The notes under the pieces: model-generated
Databases searched by the model: none
Told to the model about the DNA's origin: nothing
What the model saw: only the letters and a program-made list of their open reading frames with translations
Position numbers and translations under genes: made by a program
Shown: positions 36,577-49,413 of the stretch, one piece after another
Position numbering within the stretch: position 1 is the first letter of the stretch
Layout of the letters: the number at the start of each line of letters is the position of its first letter
Assembly (NCBI RefSeq): GCF_025698545.1
Contig: NC_068565.1
Location: forward strand, 5,332,001 to 5,396,000
DNA from: Gossypium raimondii
Taxonomy: Eukaryota; Streptophyta; Magnoliopsida; Malvales; Malvaceae
DNA length: 64,000 bases
Reading direction: 5' to 3'

Positions 36577-39500
36577 TGTAAAAGGAGTCGACTTGGATTT
36601 TGAAAAACGAAAACAAATATGGGAGTCGCCACCAATCCTTTTTGATGAGGTGTGATCGGATCACCTTGTAATTGATTGTTTCAATAAAATGTTTTGATTT
36701 ACTAAAACAACGATTTTGGTCTACGAAATTCCAGAAAACGGACTCGGGAGTCGGTTACGTACGAGGAAGGATTGGCACCCTAGTAACGCCCAAAATTGGT
36801 ACCTAATTGATTGATTAATGCCTTAATGTCGAAAGTCAAAAATTTGAAAGGAAATTTAAAATACGATCCCTTTTTTATTAATGTTATTTAAAAAATGCTT
36901 GAATAAATCGAAACAAATATTAAAGATCCTCTCGTCTCGAGATAGCAAAACATCACATCCCGTACGTTAGGACACGACACATTGAACCTTTGAGAATGGG
37001 CTTGCCTTTATTTTTTTTTATTGAAAAAAAACTTTGGTATTTTAAAAATTAAAAGAATATTTAGCTATTTGGGCTTAACGCGAAAATTGAAACCCCGTAA
37101 ATTAAGTTACATTTTTCTGAATATCCAAAATGCAAAATATTACCTTTTCTTTTTTAGAAACTTTGGGTAAAGTTAACGTAGCATTTAAACCACATATAAT
37201 GCAATAAAATATTATAAACAATGATGTAATTACGACTGTTTTACCCAAATAACCCAAAAAAATATTATATTTACAAAAATAACCCAAGTTTAAAACAATC
37301 ACCAAAATAACCTAAAATGAACAAGATCCACTCTTTTTTGCACCAATGATTGGCTAATCATTGTGTCGACTTAAAAATTATTTTTGGGTTACGGCTGTCA
37401 ATGGCGGCACCAAAGACACAAGACAAATTTTTTATTTTTTTGTGTCGAATCGGATAAAAAATACGAAAAAATTAAAAAATTTTTTGGTGCTGGCCTATCA
37501 ATGGTCGCACCAGATTACAAGACAAAGAAAAAAAATTTTCGTGTCGAATCGATAAAAAATACGAAAAAATTTAAAATTTTTTTTTCTTTATATGTGTATT
37601 GGGTGTTGGCCATTGACAGTGCCAAAGACCCAAATTTTTTATTTTTTCGTATTTTTTATCGATTCGACACGAAAAATAAAATAAATTTTTTTCTTTATCA
37701 TAGATCGGTGCCGACCATTGATGTGCCAAAGACCCAAATTTTTTTAAATTTTTTCGTATTTTTTATCGATTCGACACGAAAAAAATAATTTTTTTTCTTT
37801 TATCTTGTATCTTGGGTGCCGCCATTGATAAAGTTAAAGACCCAAAAAAATTTTTAAAATTTTTTCGTATTTTTATATGATTCGACACGAAAAAAATAAA
37901 ATTTTTTTTGTATTGTATCTTGAGTCTTGGGTGCCGCCATTGATGTGCCGGCACCCAAAATTTTTTTTTTTTTTTTTTCAGATATCCGTATTTCAAGATT
38001 ACACAATTTTAAAAAAATACATGGGTTCCGGCCATTGATGTGCCGTAACCCAAAATTTTTTTTTTTTAAGTCTGACACAATGATTAGCCAATCATTGGTG
38101 CAAAAAAAGAGTGGGTACTGTTCATTTTAGGTTATTTTGGTGATTGTTTTAAACTTGGGTTATTTTTGTAAATATAATATTTTTTAGGTTATTTGGGTAA
38201 AACAGCCTGTAATTACAAAGATGAATTTAATACCAATAAACCAGTCGCGATAAATAAACCAATAAAACAATAAAACGGGAAATGTATATATATATATAAA
38301 TATAACATGAGAATGTTTACAAATGAATGAAACAAACGAAAAATAATAAGATGATAAAATGCGTATTTAAAGAATTGCGAATAGGGTATATTTTAAAGTG
38401 TGGAAAGTTAAAAATTTAATGCTGAATAAATGACTAGACAAATGGATAAATAACTAATTAAATAAAATAGAATAAAATAAATGAAATAAATTTAAAGAGT
38501 CGAAATTTAGATAATAATAATAAAAAACGCAAGTATAAAAGTATTTAATTGGTAACCAAATAAAATTTCGGGGTAAGCATTCGAAATAACAAAAATGGAA
38601 TAACGGGCCAATTCGTAACACGCTGAAAATACCAGGGAGCAAAAGGGAAAATGTCCCAGACTCTTTGTGCGCAGCATTTCAATAGAGGATTAAAATGAAA
38701 CAAAAATAAAATTACGGGGAAAAATAAAAAATAAAAAAACTGGATTGCAAACTAATTAAAAAGCGGAAAGGGAAATTAGACCCTTCCGCAAAAACACGTG
38801 GATCCTGAGATTGGAGCGGGTCGTATATCGGACCAAAGCCAAAATGACGCCATTTTGGTGCATGGAGCACCGGCCCAAAACGACGCCGTTTCGTAAGGCC
38901 TATTTAACTCAAACAATTAAAAAAAAACCTTATTTTTGCACTTCTCAAAAAAAAAAAACAAAACTTTCTATCCAAGACCCTCTCCCCTCTTCCAGAAACC
39001 GGCCATCCTCTAGCGAACCGCTACCGCGTCGGCCACCGGTCGCTGGCGATTGCACTGCCGTCCACGATGGCCGAAAGGCCAAAAGTCACTTTTTTCTTGG
39101 TGAAATCAAAGAGAAAGGGGTAAGTTTTTTTTTTCTTTTTTGTTATATATTTGTAGTTTTTTTTTCTTTTTTGTTATATATTTGTTATATATATGTGTAT
39201 ATAGTTTTTAACAAAACGAAAGTACAAAAAATTTAAAATAAAAAGAACAGTTTCAAAAACCTAAAAAAAATAACCTTTGCACGACTTCTCCTTCGATTCG
39301 TTTTCTTTTTATGCTCGAATATGTTTTTTATTTTGATTCCCCTCTAAAATATTACATTGGTATGTTTGGCTTTTATAGCCATATTACACAATTCTTTGTG
39401 CTATTGTTTCTTGCTTTTTCTTGCTGTTTCTTTCTCTTTTCTTGCAAGTGGTGGAATCAACGGTGACGGAGGGGCAGATCCCTTTGCTATTTTGGTGAAA

Positions 39501-39738
39501 CAACAATAGAGAGGGTCAAGCCTCGGGACGAGGCGCGGGCGGTGCGCCCGAGGAGGAGCGGCGCACATGGGAGCTAAGGTTTCTGAGGATGAGTTTAGGT
39601 TGTAGGCCAACGGGCCGCTTAGGGTTTTTATATTTTGGGCTATTTGGGCCTCTTTTGTAAATGGACTATTGTATTTAGTTTTTATTTATTTATTTGGATT
39701 TTATTTGTCTTGGGCCCGAGCAAATTGGGCCTATTACA
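36577..39738 (+). mobile_element. Probable gypsy-type solo LTR with a nested foldback element
   Basis: It starts TGTAAAAGGAGTCGACTTGG, followed by GGGAGTCGCCACCAATCC, a block common at the start of plant gypsy LTRs, and ends GGCCTATTACA. Removing the nested element leaves about 2.2 kb. The flanks (TTTTT and ATTTA) are not a clean 5-bp duplication, so a rearranged or older insertion is possible. No coding sequence supported. The 3' part (38.8-39.7 kb) is relatively GC-rich. Confidence 0.6.
37234..38207. mobile_element. Mutator-type foldback element, 974 bp
   Basis: It is flanked by the perfect 9-bp duplication TGTAATTAC (37225-37233 and 38208-38216), the Mutator signature. The terminal inverted repeats exceed 100 bp, from GTTTTACCCAAATAACCC to its complement, then CCAATGATTGGCTAATCATTG. 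The interior is a set of about 115-bp inverted and direct repeats with GATTCGACACGAAAAA and GCCATTGATGTGCC words. No transposase; a non-autonomous palindromic element. Confidence 0.88.
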
Positions 39739-39834
39739 ATTTAAATTCGGTTTGTTTTGAATTTAATTTAGCTCATAATTATTTGAATCTGATTGGACTG
39801 GTATTGATTGATACGAGAATCGATACAGGCTAAA

Positions 39835-41567
39835 TGTATCACCCCAAATCCGGCCTAGATGTTATGGCCGAATTTAGAGTGATTACGTAAAATGATTTAA
39901 AAATTTAGCTTTCCAAAATGTTAAAAACAACTTAATTTCTATTACTAAAGAAATCTCCGATTTAGAAGAAATTATTCTTAATTAGTTGTTTAGTTGAAAC
40001 CATGTTCTATTACGTTTTCTAAAAATCAGTTATTTTGCAGTGGAAAGCCTTAGAAAGAAGTATTTTTGAAAGCACAACTTGTTGATTAGAAACATATTGT
40101 CTTGTAGAAAAATGAACTTTGTCGATAAAACATTTGAGCGGTATTTTGCGAAAAACAAAATTAAAGTCCAAAACCCGAAACCACCAAAAATGTCCAGATA
40201 GTTCAAAATTTATAAAACTCTCAAACCCAAATTTAAACAAATTAAATTTATGAAAATATGGTTATAACCGAGCTCCTGTCATATCGACCCGCCTAAGTCT
40301 GAGGGCTACCTGAAAGTGACAGACAAATAGAAAGTGAGTTTTCATAATTCAGTGTGTATCTTAAAGAAAACAAAATTACAGATTTAATTTCAGAGTTATT
40401 ACATAGCAAAGCAGAGATAGACGTATCTGCTATACAAACTCATAATCATATGCAAATTTACAATTCTACCCCCATCAGCTACACATTATCTCCGACATCC
40501 CTACACACCATATAGAGTATTAAATATTTATCTAGCGCTATGCATCACTTAGTGTCGGTATGACACTTTTCAGATTACTTGCAACTGCAGTGCCAGTATA
40601 ATGGGCGAGATATCGCCTCTCACAGAAACACTTCCACATATTATATCCCACCCCAAAATCAAATACAATCAGAACAAAAATTATGCATTAACATTTCAAA
40701 TACAAATCATATACATATATAGCATTACTCTCAATTTAAATTATCATATGATAGCTCAAATACACTTACAGATATCGGAAATTATACCAAATTTAATGTT
40801 TGTTCGTTGTTTTTCAGGTTTCTCATTACACCTGATTCAATTTCGATGCGAAAACCCTGACGAGACTTCCAAAACCTAAACACAACAATTAGGACACTTA
40901 AATCAGTAACCAAAACAAACCCATTCAGAGAACACCATCCTCAATTCATCCAAAAACTACTAAACAAACCTAAAAACGAAGCTACACAGCCCCAAAACAA
41001 AACCAAACGCTTACTCAAGCACGCAACAGCAACACACGCCCTTAAATCACTGAAGAAACGCCTCTTCCCTCTTGATCTTGATCCTCTCCTAAAAACGTAG
41101 TGAATTAATAAGATATTGCAAGGATACGAATTTTGCACTACACTATCACAATTCCGTAATTCCCAATTGCCCACATCAATTCCACAAAAGATCATAGTAG
41201 CAGATGATGGAACCTTACCTCTAACGATTTAAGCCTACATAACCGAAACAAAGGAATCCAACCAGTATTGACAAAATGCAAGAGGCAATGATTGCAAGCA
41301 AGAAAAATCAAAGAGAACCAAAGAGTAGAGAATGAAGAACAGACGTGAAAATAGAGGAAGGGAAAAAAAATAAAAGTAAAAAACTAACCCACAAATTTGA
41401 GGGAAAGAGAAAAATAAAGATAAAAGAATAAAATAACTATTTTATTTTTAAAAAATACAAATCATATCCCCAACTAACCAAATTTATTTCTTAGCGTTTA
41501 AACTTAATCCAAATTCCTCCACACAACAACAACTAGTAAATCAAAACTCAAATTGTTGAGCGTTACA
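39835..41567 (-). mobile_element. Probable solo LTR, minus orientation
   Basis: It starts TGTATCACCCCAAATCCGGCC and ends TTGAGCGTTACA on the + strand; the reverse complement begins TGTAACGCTCAA. Flanks (CTAAA and ACTCT) do not match, so the TG/CA assignment lacks confirmation. Its last ~170 bp (from about 41390) recur at 48590-48780 in front of unit C, meaning the tandem duplication breakpoint lies within this sequence. Confidence 0.5.
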
Positions 41568-41655
41568 ACTCTGCCCTCCTTAGATTTATTTCGGCCTCAA
41601 AATTTACCTGAATCAAACAGATGTGAATATTGTTGTTGAATCGACGCCTCAAGTA

Positions 41656-41750
41656 TTTAGCGATGGTTATACTTGCAAATGCCGCTAAATCTATGCCCAA
41701 ACTCTCACACAAATATATAGTGGCATTTTATAATTTTTTTCGTCGCTAAA
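41656..41750. mobile_element. TTTAGCGACG MITE-like element, unit B copy
   Basis: Corresponds to 18564-18675 with an internal deletion. Ends TTTAGCGATG and CGTCGCTAAA are retained. Confidence 0.55.
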
Positions 41751-42344
41751 TCTCAAACTTTTATTAAACAAAAGTTAAATAATAATAATAAAAGATGGTA
41801 TCAAGTATCAATACAATTTTAAAGGAAAAACTTATTCATCCCATTCTCAACTTGATTTTTAAAAACAAAATCACTCTTAGATTTGATGGGTTTAAAGCTT
41901 TTCTCACTCTTCTTTTCAAAAACACGACACAATTACCGATAATATTTTTAAGTTAAACATTATTAATTAAATATCACAGAATCACTAAATTAAAAATTTG
42001 ATATATTTTTTTATTCATGAAACTTTTACTTTAGAACTTTCAACACTATCTTCAAATGAAGTTTAAGAGGAATATAGTGTTATTGAGTCATTGAGCTTGA
42101 GCTTATGGTATTAATAAAAGATGATGGTGAACATGTTCACAACACAGAATGGATACATTCATGATCTATAAATATAGTACAATTATAAGGACATGTCCGA
42201 ACATACATATGGGCACTTGTAGACTGAAATTATTACTAATATTTATAACTAATGTTATGAATAAAATCAAAACATTGGCATTAATGAACTCACATATGTA
42301 TAGCATTTTAATATATATATATATATGTATATTGTAAGTGTAAT

Positions 42345-42589
42345 TTAACCATGTTTCCTTGAAACATTAACGTAGAAGCCATCTGTAAATTCCAGAATGG
42401 GTGAACGAACAATGTTCCCTCCCTTGATTTTTGTGAACCTGTTGAATAAAATTTGCAAAACATTTTTGGTTTAGATTCTTTGGATTAAATATATACAAAA
42501 TATATATACAAAATATATATATACAAAATATATACAAAATATATATTAAAAAATATATACAAAATAATGAAAAACATACCTGAATTTGA
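42345..42589 (-). pseudogene. P450 copy B remnant (last exon only)
   Basis: The final exon (42438-42345) is intact, starting at FTKIKGGNIV and ending in a stop as in copy C. It is followed by intron 8 with an expanded AT-rich ATATATACAAA run, and the last 9-10 bases of exon 8 (42580-42589) next to the donor. The rest of the gene is deleted, so no P450 can be made. Confidence 0.93.
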
Positions 42590-45500
42590 GTTCCAATGAA
42601 TTACTAATCATGCCGCAATAATTGAGAGAAGTGAGATGGTGCCACTAGTGAGTTATTGTAGCAAATGTATGTTTCAGTAATTAATTTTTTGTAGTTAATG
42701 GTTTAAATTTGTATTATAGATTTTTACTTATATATAATGCCTTGTTTGTACTAGTTGGAATACATTAAATTAATAAATCTACTAATAATTATATGTATGT
42801 GAATAAAATTTTAGCCTAAAATTAAATACATATAGTTTCTGGTTACAACAACCTCGTCAGACCATTTATGAATGACTGCTATAACAATGTCAAAAGGTAA
42901 TCTTAATTACGTTCGGTCCCTGACAAAAGGATGAAGATAAGCTTTCATATATTTATAATTTGATATTTGTAATGATTCAATTTTATTGGTATTGAAAAAA
43001 TTAAAATTTGAGGTTGAATCTTAAATTAAGCTTTTATAATAAATAATAAATATTGAGATTTTCAAGATGAATATGAAAATAGAAAAAAGAGAATTATTAA
43101 GTAAATTATCAGAGAAGTTAATAATTAATGCATAATGACTAAATTATAAAGTAATTAGATTAGAGGATTAGATGAGGATTTAACTAAGGGCATGTGAGTA
43201 ATTAAATCAAAACCAAGTTATAGCCATAATTTCCCACTAAGTAAATGAAGATAAAATCATGGCCATTAAAATTATAATTATAGATTAATTATAATTGATA
43301 ATTAAGTGAATTAATAAAAGAGAGCCAGTGGAGATTGATGGGTAACATGTTAAGTAGATGATAATGGAGCATTGAGATGGGTTGATATAATCATATTTAG
43401 AATAACATTTTATTAGATAATTGCAAGTTAGGTGGTCAAGCAAATAAAATGAGTGGCATTATGTTGCATCATGTGCTTCTTAGAATAAGACATGAATCCC
43501 ATTGCATTGTGATCCACGATGAGAGGAGAGAGAAGATGAAAGGAAAGAATGGGAATTGGCTTTCCATGCACTCGACGAAGGGAAAAAAGAGAGAGGAGAA
43601 AATACGCAAGGCTATGAGTAGAGTGTTTATGGGTTGGATTATTCGATTAGGTTCAAGATTCGCTCAAAATTTAAAAGGATTTGGATAAAAATATGGATGA
43701 CTTTGACAAAATATTAGGTTCATATTTCGAGCTAAACTAAACTTAAACAAGTATAATGTGTATTAGTATCATACTTACGCTTGGCCCATAAACATCTTTA
43801 GCCACTCGCCCAACTTCCATTAGCTTCATTTAGAAGCCATTGGTATAGGAAAGGTGGAACCTTTCAAGTTGAATATGCTAAGTATTTAGCTTTAAACCTG
43901 GTAGAGCTTCAAGTACAAAGGGGAAAAACAATGGTTGAGTTGAGGAGAGTTTCTTAATTAATTTCTTATTGGGTTGAGAAAATACCACTAATTCTAATTC
44001 CTTGTTGGATCACAAGTGTAATTCGATATATTAATCTATGTATCTATCTTTAAATCTCAAATCGATTAATAAGAGCTAAATATGAAATTATAATATGATA
44101 ATAAAACTTAGTTATTGATATATGAAAAGGATATACGATGTACACCTAAAATATTATGATGAACGATGCTTAAATACCTTGATAGTAGATTGATGCGATG
44201 ATATATTGTTAAAATATTATGATGTACCACGCTTTTGACTTTGCATTGGTATCATGTTTCTAATTTGTGTAAGTTGTTATGACAATGAGATTAGATATCG
44301 CAATCTAGACTGCTTTAATTATCAAAATATCGTATTTATTTAATTAGTGATAATGATGTATATAAATCAAGTGTTTAAGTAATGATTTAAATGAAATTGA
44401 AATGAATGAAAAATAAATTCATAGTAATTATGAAGTAATAATATTATAATGGATTAGACTGTGAAATAAATTAAAAGTGAATATGTTAGGTGTGTAATTA
44501 AGAAAAGATGTTAATATGTGCATGTAAAAGTTCATGAATGAAATATATTTAGATAATTGACTTTGCTATTGTGATTAATTGTTTGTATTAATGAATTATT
44601 CTATATGCTTGTTGTAGTATTAATGTTATTTAGAATAATATTTTGTTCATTTTGTATTAAATTGATAAATAAATGAATGGCAAGTAAATGGTATTTAGTA
44701 AGTTATTCACATAGCTTAACGTATTTATTTTAAACGCATAGGTGAAAGGTAAAACATGAAAAATTTTAAGATTTCTACTCCAGTTTGAATCGTATCACTC
44801 CTCAAGTTATAAGTTCAAACTTTTGATATATGATTATAAACCTAGAAATGGTATGTACATAGGGTGATTATAGTCTTTACATGTATAGAAAAGTTGAGAA
44901 CTATGAAAATTTTAGGTTATTCTATTGGGACAAGTTTTGATTTTACGATATTATATGTGATATTTAGAGATGTTTAATGATTTAAAATGAGCTTTAAAAT
45001 ATTAAAATAAAATATCGATGTGAATTGATCATTGAAATAGCTTAGTGGTTAGATGTAATACTCATTATTCAAGTGATCGGTTTAACCCAAGTAAGAGGTG
45101 TTACACATTTATATAGGACAAAGTCATTCATGGATGAAGTCGAATAAATCCTATTAAATCATTGAAAATGATTAAGCAATGTTTAACCAATAATAACTAA
45201 TATACTTGAGATTTGTTTGAATGAACATGAGGGCCCCCTGGATTCGTACTTGGTGCATGTTGGGGGTGTCCCTGTCCCCTCTCACTGCCTTCCCATCACA
45301 TCACGTGCTTGTGTAGAGAAATTCTTATTTTAATATTTGATAAAACTAAGTATAATTGGTCATATTTAGAACCTTTAATATTTCCAACTGTAACTGGCAA
45401 GGAAGTCGAAGAATTGAAGTAACTGAACTGTACGAAAGAGTCAGTCAACTTGTTTTAATTTTGGATATTTATGGTGTGCCATAGGGTTCAGTTGAAAAGT

Positions 45501-48500
45501 CTTCCCTGTTAAATTTATATTTTAGTTATTTAATTTTAAAAAATTATAAAATAGTTACTAAATTATCTAAATATTTTTATTTAAGTAATTCAATCCTTAT
45601 GTTTTTTCTTTTAAAGTCTGTTCGGTGAGTTTTGAGCGATGATCAGTACAGTAGAATAATACTTGTTGAGTGTTTTTGTATGTTTGTCCTTCAAAGGGAG
45701 TTAAATTCTCTATTTATATGATGTGTCCCTATTCTTAGATGTGACATCCTAAATAAGTTTTTATGCATGTCAATACATACCTTATTTTAGGTGAGGGTTT
45801 GCCTACATGGTGGTGCGAACCCACCCCGTGCGAGTTCATGAGAGGATGCGAACTCATCGCGTGCGAACCCTAGTATGCGAACTATTTAGGCTATGAATCG
45901 GTCCCAGTCAAGTAACCGAGTAGCAGGTCAACAATGGTGAACACCAAAACAATACTCATTGACAAGTAAGACATATCTTAGATCCAAGCTATTCTGATAA
46001 TTAGTGTTGGAGATCAAAGAAGAAAGTTGTTTAGATTTTGACTCACAGATTGATAATATTTAAAGTTGTTTTATATAAAAAAAAATTAAGCCGTAAAAGT
46101 GAAAGGGAAGTTTACCCTTTCAATTAGTGCCATAGGTAAAAATAGAGAAAATCATACATAAACGATTAAATCACTAACTATAATGAAAATTTTGCTCATG
46201 ATAATTCCAACTCAATTATTTATGCAGTCCAATTAAGTTCACTCAATAAAAAGTGACCCAAATTCAATTTTTTTTCTAAATAACTTATGAAATACAAATA
46301 TTTCATTTATGTGGAATATATGTTATAATTAAATGTATGGGAATCCATGTAGCATTTATCTAAAAGTTTGGAAATAAATTTTAGTTCTCCGAAAATATAT
46401 ATTTATTCTGCAAATAAATTTAAAAATAAGTTTAATATAACATTTGATCCTTTGAAACTTTTTTTCTAATTTGATATTTAGACTTTTATTGGTCTAATTT
46501 GGTCCTCGATCTTTTTTTAAATTTTATAATTGGGTTTGATATATATTTTAATTTGATACTTAATTTGTCTTATTTCAATTTGAAACTTAAATTTGGCTCT
46601 TTTCTTAATTTAATACCTAATTTTTTAGCAAAATAATCGATGTAGGATAGACATGTGACATGTGAAAATGACAAAATATTTTTTTATATTAAATGTTTAA
46701 TTACTTTTAGTTTAATTTATTTATTTCATTTTATCAATTTAAAATAATGAATTTATTTTCTTTTGAGTTTTAGAACTCTTATTTTTTAGTATAGCTCAAT
46801 GTATAATTTTTAACATTAATTTTTTTAATACTAATGATATTTTGTAGCATAACATGAATTTTTAATATAGTTTAGAGTAATCAGTATATTATTTAATAAA
46901 TTTAGATATCAAATTAAACATAAAAAATTAGTTACCAAATTAGGAAAAATATATCAAATAAAAATTTTAAATATCAAAGAAAAGTGTTAAGTTTAAATAT
47001 TAAAAATATTATCGATTCGTACTTTAGAAACATAATTGAGTATATATGTTAATGTCAGGCAAGTTGAGAGCCAGCCAGCGAGGGACCCCACGGCCCACTG
47101 TTTTAAGAGGGCGGCACCAATTGAAATTACAGCCGCAATTTTCGTTGGTTGGACTATTATTGACACAGAAAATTTAAAGAAAACTAATATTTTTTTACCT
47201 AGAATAAAATCGTAAAATGGATATAATAAAAATAAAAAACAAAAAGTGTGTTAAAAATTATTATTGAATATTAATTTAAATAAATTTAATGTTTTTAATA
47301 ATTTTTTAAATACTTATGTATAAATTATGTTTTGATTACTAAATTTTAAAAAAGAAATTTCAATATGGTCACTATTAATTTATTATTTTCTTGTCACTTA
47401 GGGTGGGTTTGGATGGACGATTAGGTGCGGTGCGTTTAGCTTACTTTTTATTTCACGCTACAGTATCGTTATAGTATCTAATCTCACCACCAACGCTGTT
47501 TTTACGCTAATCGCAGGTAAATACACCGTCCATCCAAACTCACCCTTAGTTGTACCCTCCGCTAATGGTGCGATGGAAATCCCACGTGCCAATAAAATTG
47601 TCATTTAATACATACCTGGAATTTACTTAAACTATCGAGTAGATTATTTCTTAACAATTACGTGGATTCCATGTATATTAAGTAAATTTAATCGAGAGAT
47701 ATTAAGAAAAACATACTATTAATAATTTAAAGTCAGTAGGAAGAATATGAAATAAACTAAGCGAACGTAAAGAAATTAAGTGGTAGATGAGATATTTTTA
47801 ATGTGTGTTTTTCTTTTATGATATTAATTATCATTTATCTTATGTTGAAACGGATGTCTTCCAAAGTCAGATATGAACATATATAAAAGACCTCAACTTC
47901 TTCACTGTCGGATGTCATCAAAATTTGATTCCGACGTGTCATGATCTGATCCAGCTCAAGTACGGTTTGTGCCCTAAGAGTATAAGTTTAAATTGGATCT
48001 TATAAGTTTCCAAGATTTGGTTACATTAAAACATGGATGGGTGCGTTTTGGACCAAAAATATCGGTGTACGCTATAAATTTAAAAAATGATAACATTTGA
48101 ATATGTGACATCGGATAAATTTCCTTTAGAAATTTAAAATAAAATAAGATCAGCTTTTTTTAGAAATCTGACCTTATAAATTTAAAAAATTATAAAAATA
48201 TCTAATTTCAAGATTAATTATGGCAATGGCCTAATTTTTACAAAGAAGTTAGTTGCCGCCACTTTCTCACCGACACTACCCTAAAAATATCCCAATTATA
48301 TTTTAATCATTATAAAAAAAATAGATTGGAAGGCAAAAAAAAAAGGGACCTAATGAAAAAAAAAATCCAATCATGTTTTGAAGCATGCTGGAGAAAAATG
48401 TTCAAGGATCTTACCTTTTCTAGATTGGTTGAAAAAAAGTACCGCATGAGAGTATGGAGGCACCAAATTATACGTTTGGTTTATTTGGATGCTAGCTTTG

Positions 48501-48540
48501 TTCTTTTTTTAAATTAAATTTAAATAATCTTTAAAAGATA
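42590..48540. repeat. Six-kb repeat block in unit B, near-identical to 54550-60560
   Basis: This is nearly the same as 54550-60560, differing by scattered single bases and short indels, so the duplication is recent. It contains no supported gene. A 79-codon frame at 43449-43688, also present (97 codons) at 55409-55702, lacks any recognisable domain. A GGTGTTACA sequence near 45105 looks like an LTR terminus, and repeated TGCGAAC words lie at about 45815-45885. The MITE at 47401-47545 is described separately. Confidence 0.8.
47401..47545. mobile_element. Tourist-like MITE, unit B
   Basis: The ends are GGGTGGGTTTGGATGG and the complement ending CATCCAAACTCACCC. TTA flanks both sides (47398-47400 and 47546-47548). 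It is related to the DJ-1 intron MITE. Internal GCGGTGCGTTTAGC is shared by all copies. Confidence 0.85.
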
Positions 48541-48865
48541 TAAGAATAACAAAAATAAATTATTTTCATTAAAAAAAAGTACCCACAAATTGAACATTGG
48601 AAAGTTGAGGGAAAGAGAAAAATAAAGATAAAAGAATAAATAAAAGAGTAAAATAATTATTTTATTTTCAAAAAATACAAATCATACCCCCAACTAACCA
48701 GATTTATTTCTTAGTGTTTAAACTTAATCCAAACTCCTCCACGCAACAACAACTAGTAAATCAAAATTCAAATGGTTGAGGCGCCTTCCTAAAAGAAATT
48801 CCAACCTTAAAATTTACCTGAATCAAACAGATGTTAATATTGTTGTTGCATCGACTCCTCAAGTA

Positions 48866-48898
48866 TTTAGCGATGGTTATAATTTTTTTGTCACTAAA
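48866..48898. mobile_element. TTTAGCGACG element remnant, unit C
   Basis: Only the two ends remain, TTTAGCGATGG and GTCACTAAA, compared with 112 bp in copy A and 95 bp in unit B. Confidence 0.5.
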
Positions 48899-49413
48899 TC
48901 TCAAAGGAAAAACTTATTCATCCCATTCTCAAACTTGATTTTTAAAAACAAAATCACCCTTATATATATTAAGATTTGATGGGTTTAAAGTTTTTCTCAC
49001 TCTTCTTTTCAAAACACGACACAATTACCAATAATATTTGTTAATTAAATATCACAGAATCACTAAATTAAGAATTGATATATTTTTTTATTCATAAAAA
49101 TTTTACTTTGGAACTTTGAAGACCACCTTCAAATGAAGTTTAAGAGGAATATGGTGTTATTAAGTCATTGAGCTTGAGCTTATGGTATTAATAAAAGATG
49201 ATGGTGAACATGTTCACAACCCAGAATGGATACATTCATGATCTATAAATATAGTACAATCATAAGTACATGTCCGAACATACATTTGGGCACTTGTAGA
49301 CTGAAATTATCACTAATATTTATAACTAATGTTATGGATAAAATCAAAACACTGGCATTAATGAACTCACATATGTATAGCATTTTAATATATATGTCTA
49401 TTGTGGGTGTATT

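Larger units (their letters stand above)
41390..48578. repeat. Tandem unit B (deleted copy of unit C)
   Basis: It is colinear with unit C: LTR tail, the small TTTAGCGACG element, P450 3' end, then a ~6-kb repeat block. Between 42589 and 42590 about 4.9 kb of unit C sequence (about 49608-54541) is absent, joined at a shared TTTG. The right end is the left arm of the foldback element seen complete at 60.2-61.2 kb. Confidence 0.85.

Noticed and set aside
37384..37788. 134-codon frame in the palindromic element
   Set aside because: Translation is an artefact of tandem AT-rich repeats.
38811..39236. 141-codon plus frame
   Set aside because: Within the 3' part of an LTR; low-complexity K/F/Y-rich translation typical of non-coding LTR DNA.
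43449..43688. 79-codon frame, also 97 codons at 55409-55702
   Set aside because: It looks conserved only because the two 6-kb blocks are recent duplicates; lengths differ through an indel, there is no domain, and part of it overlaps a dispersed repeat.
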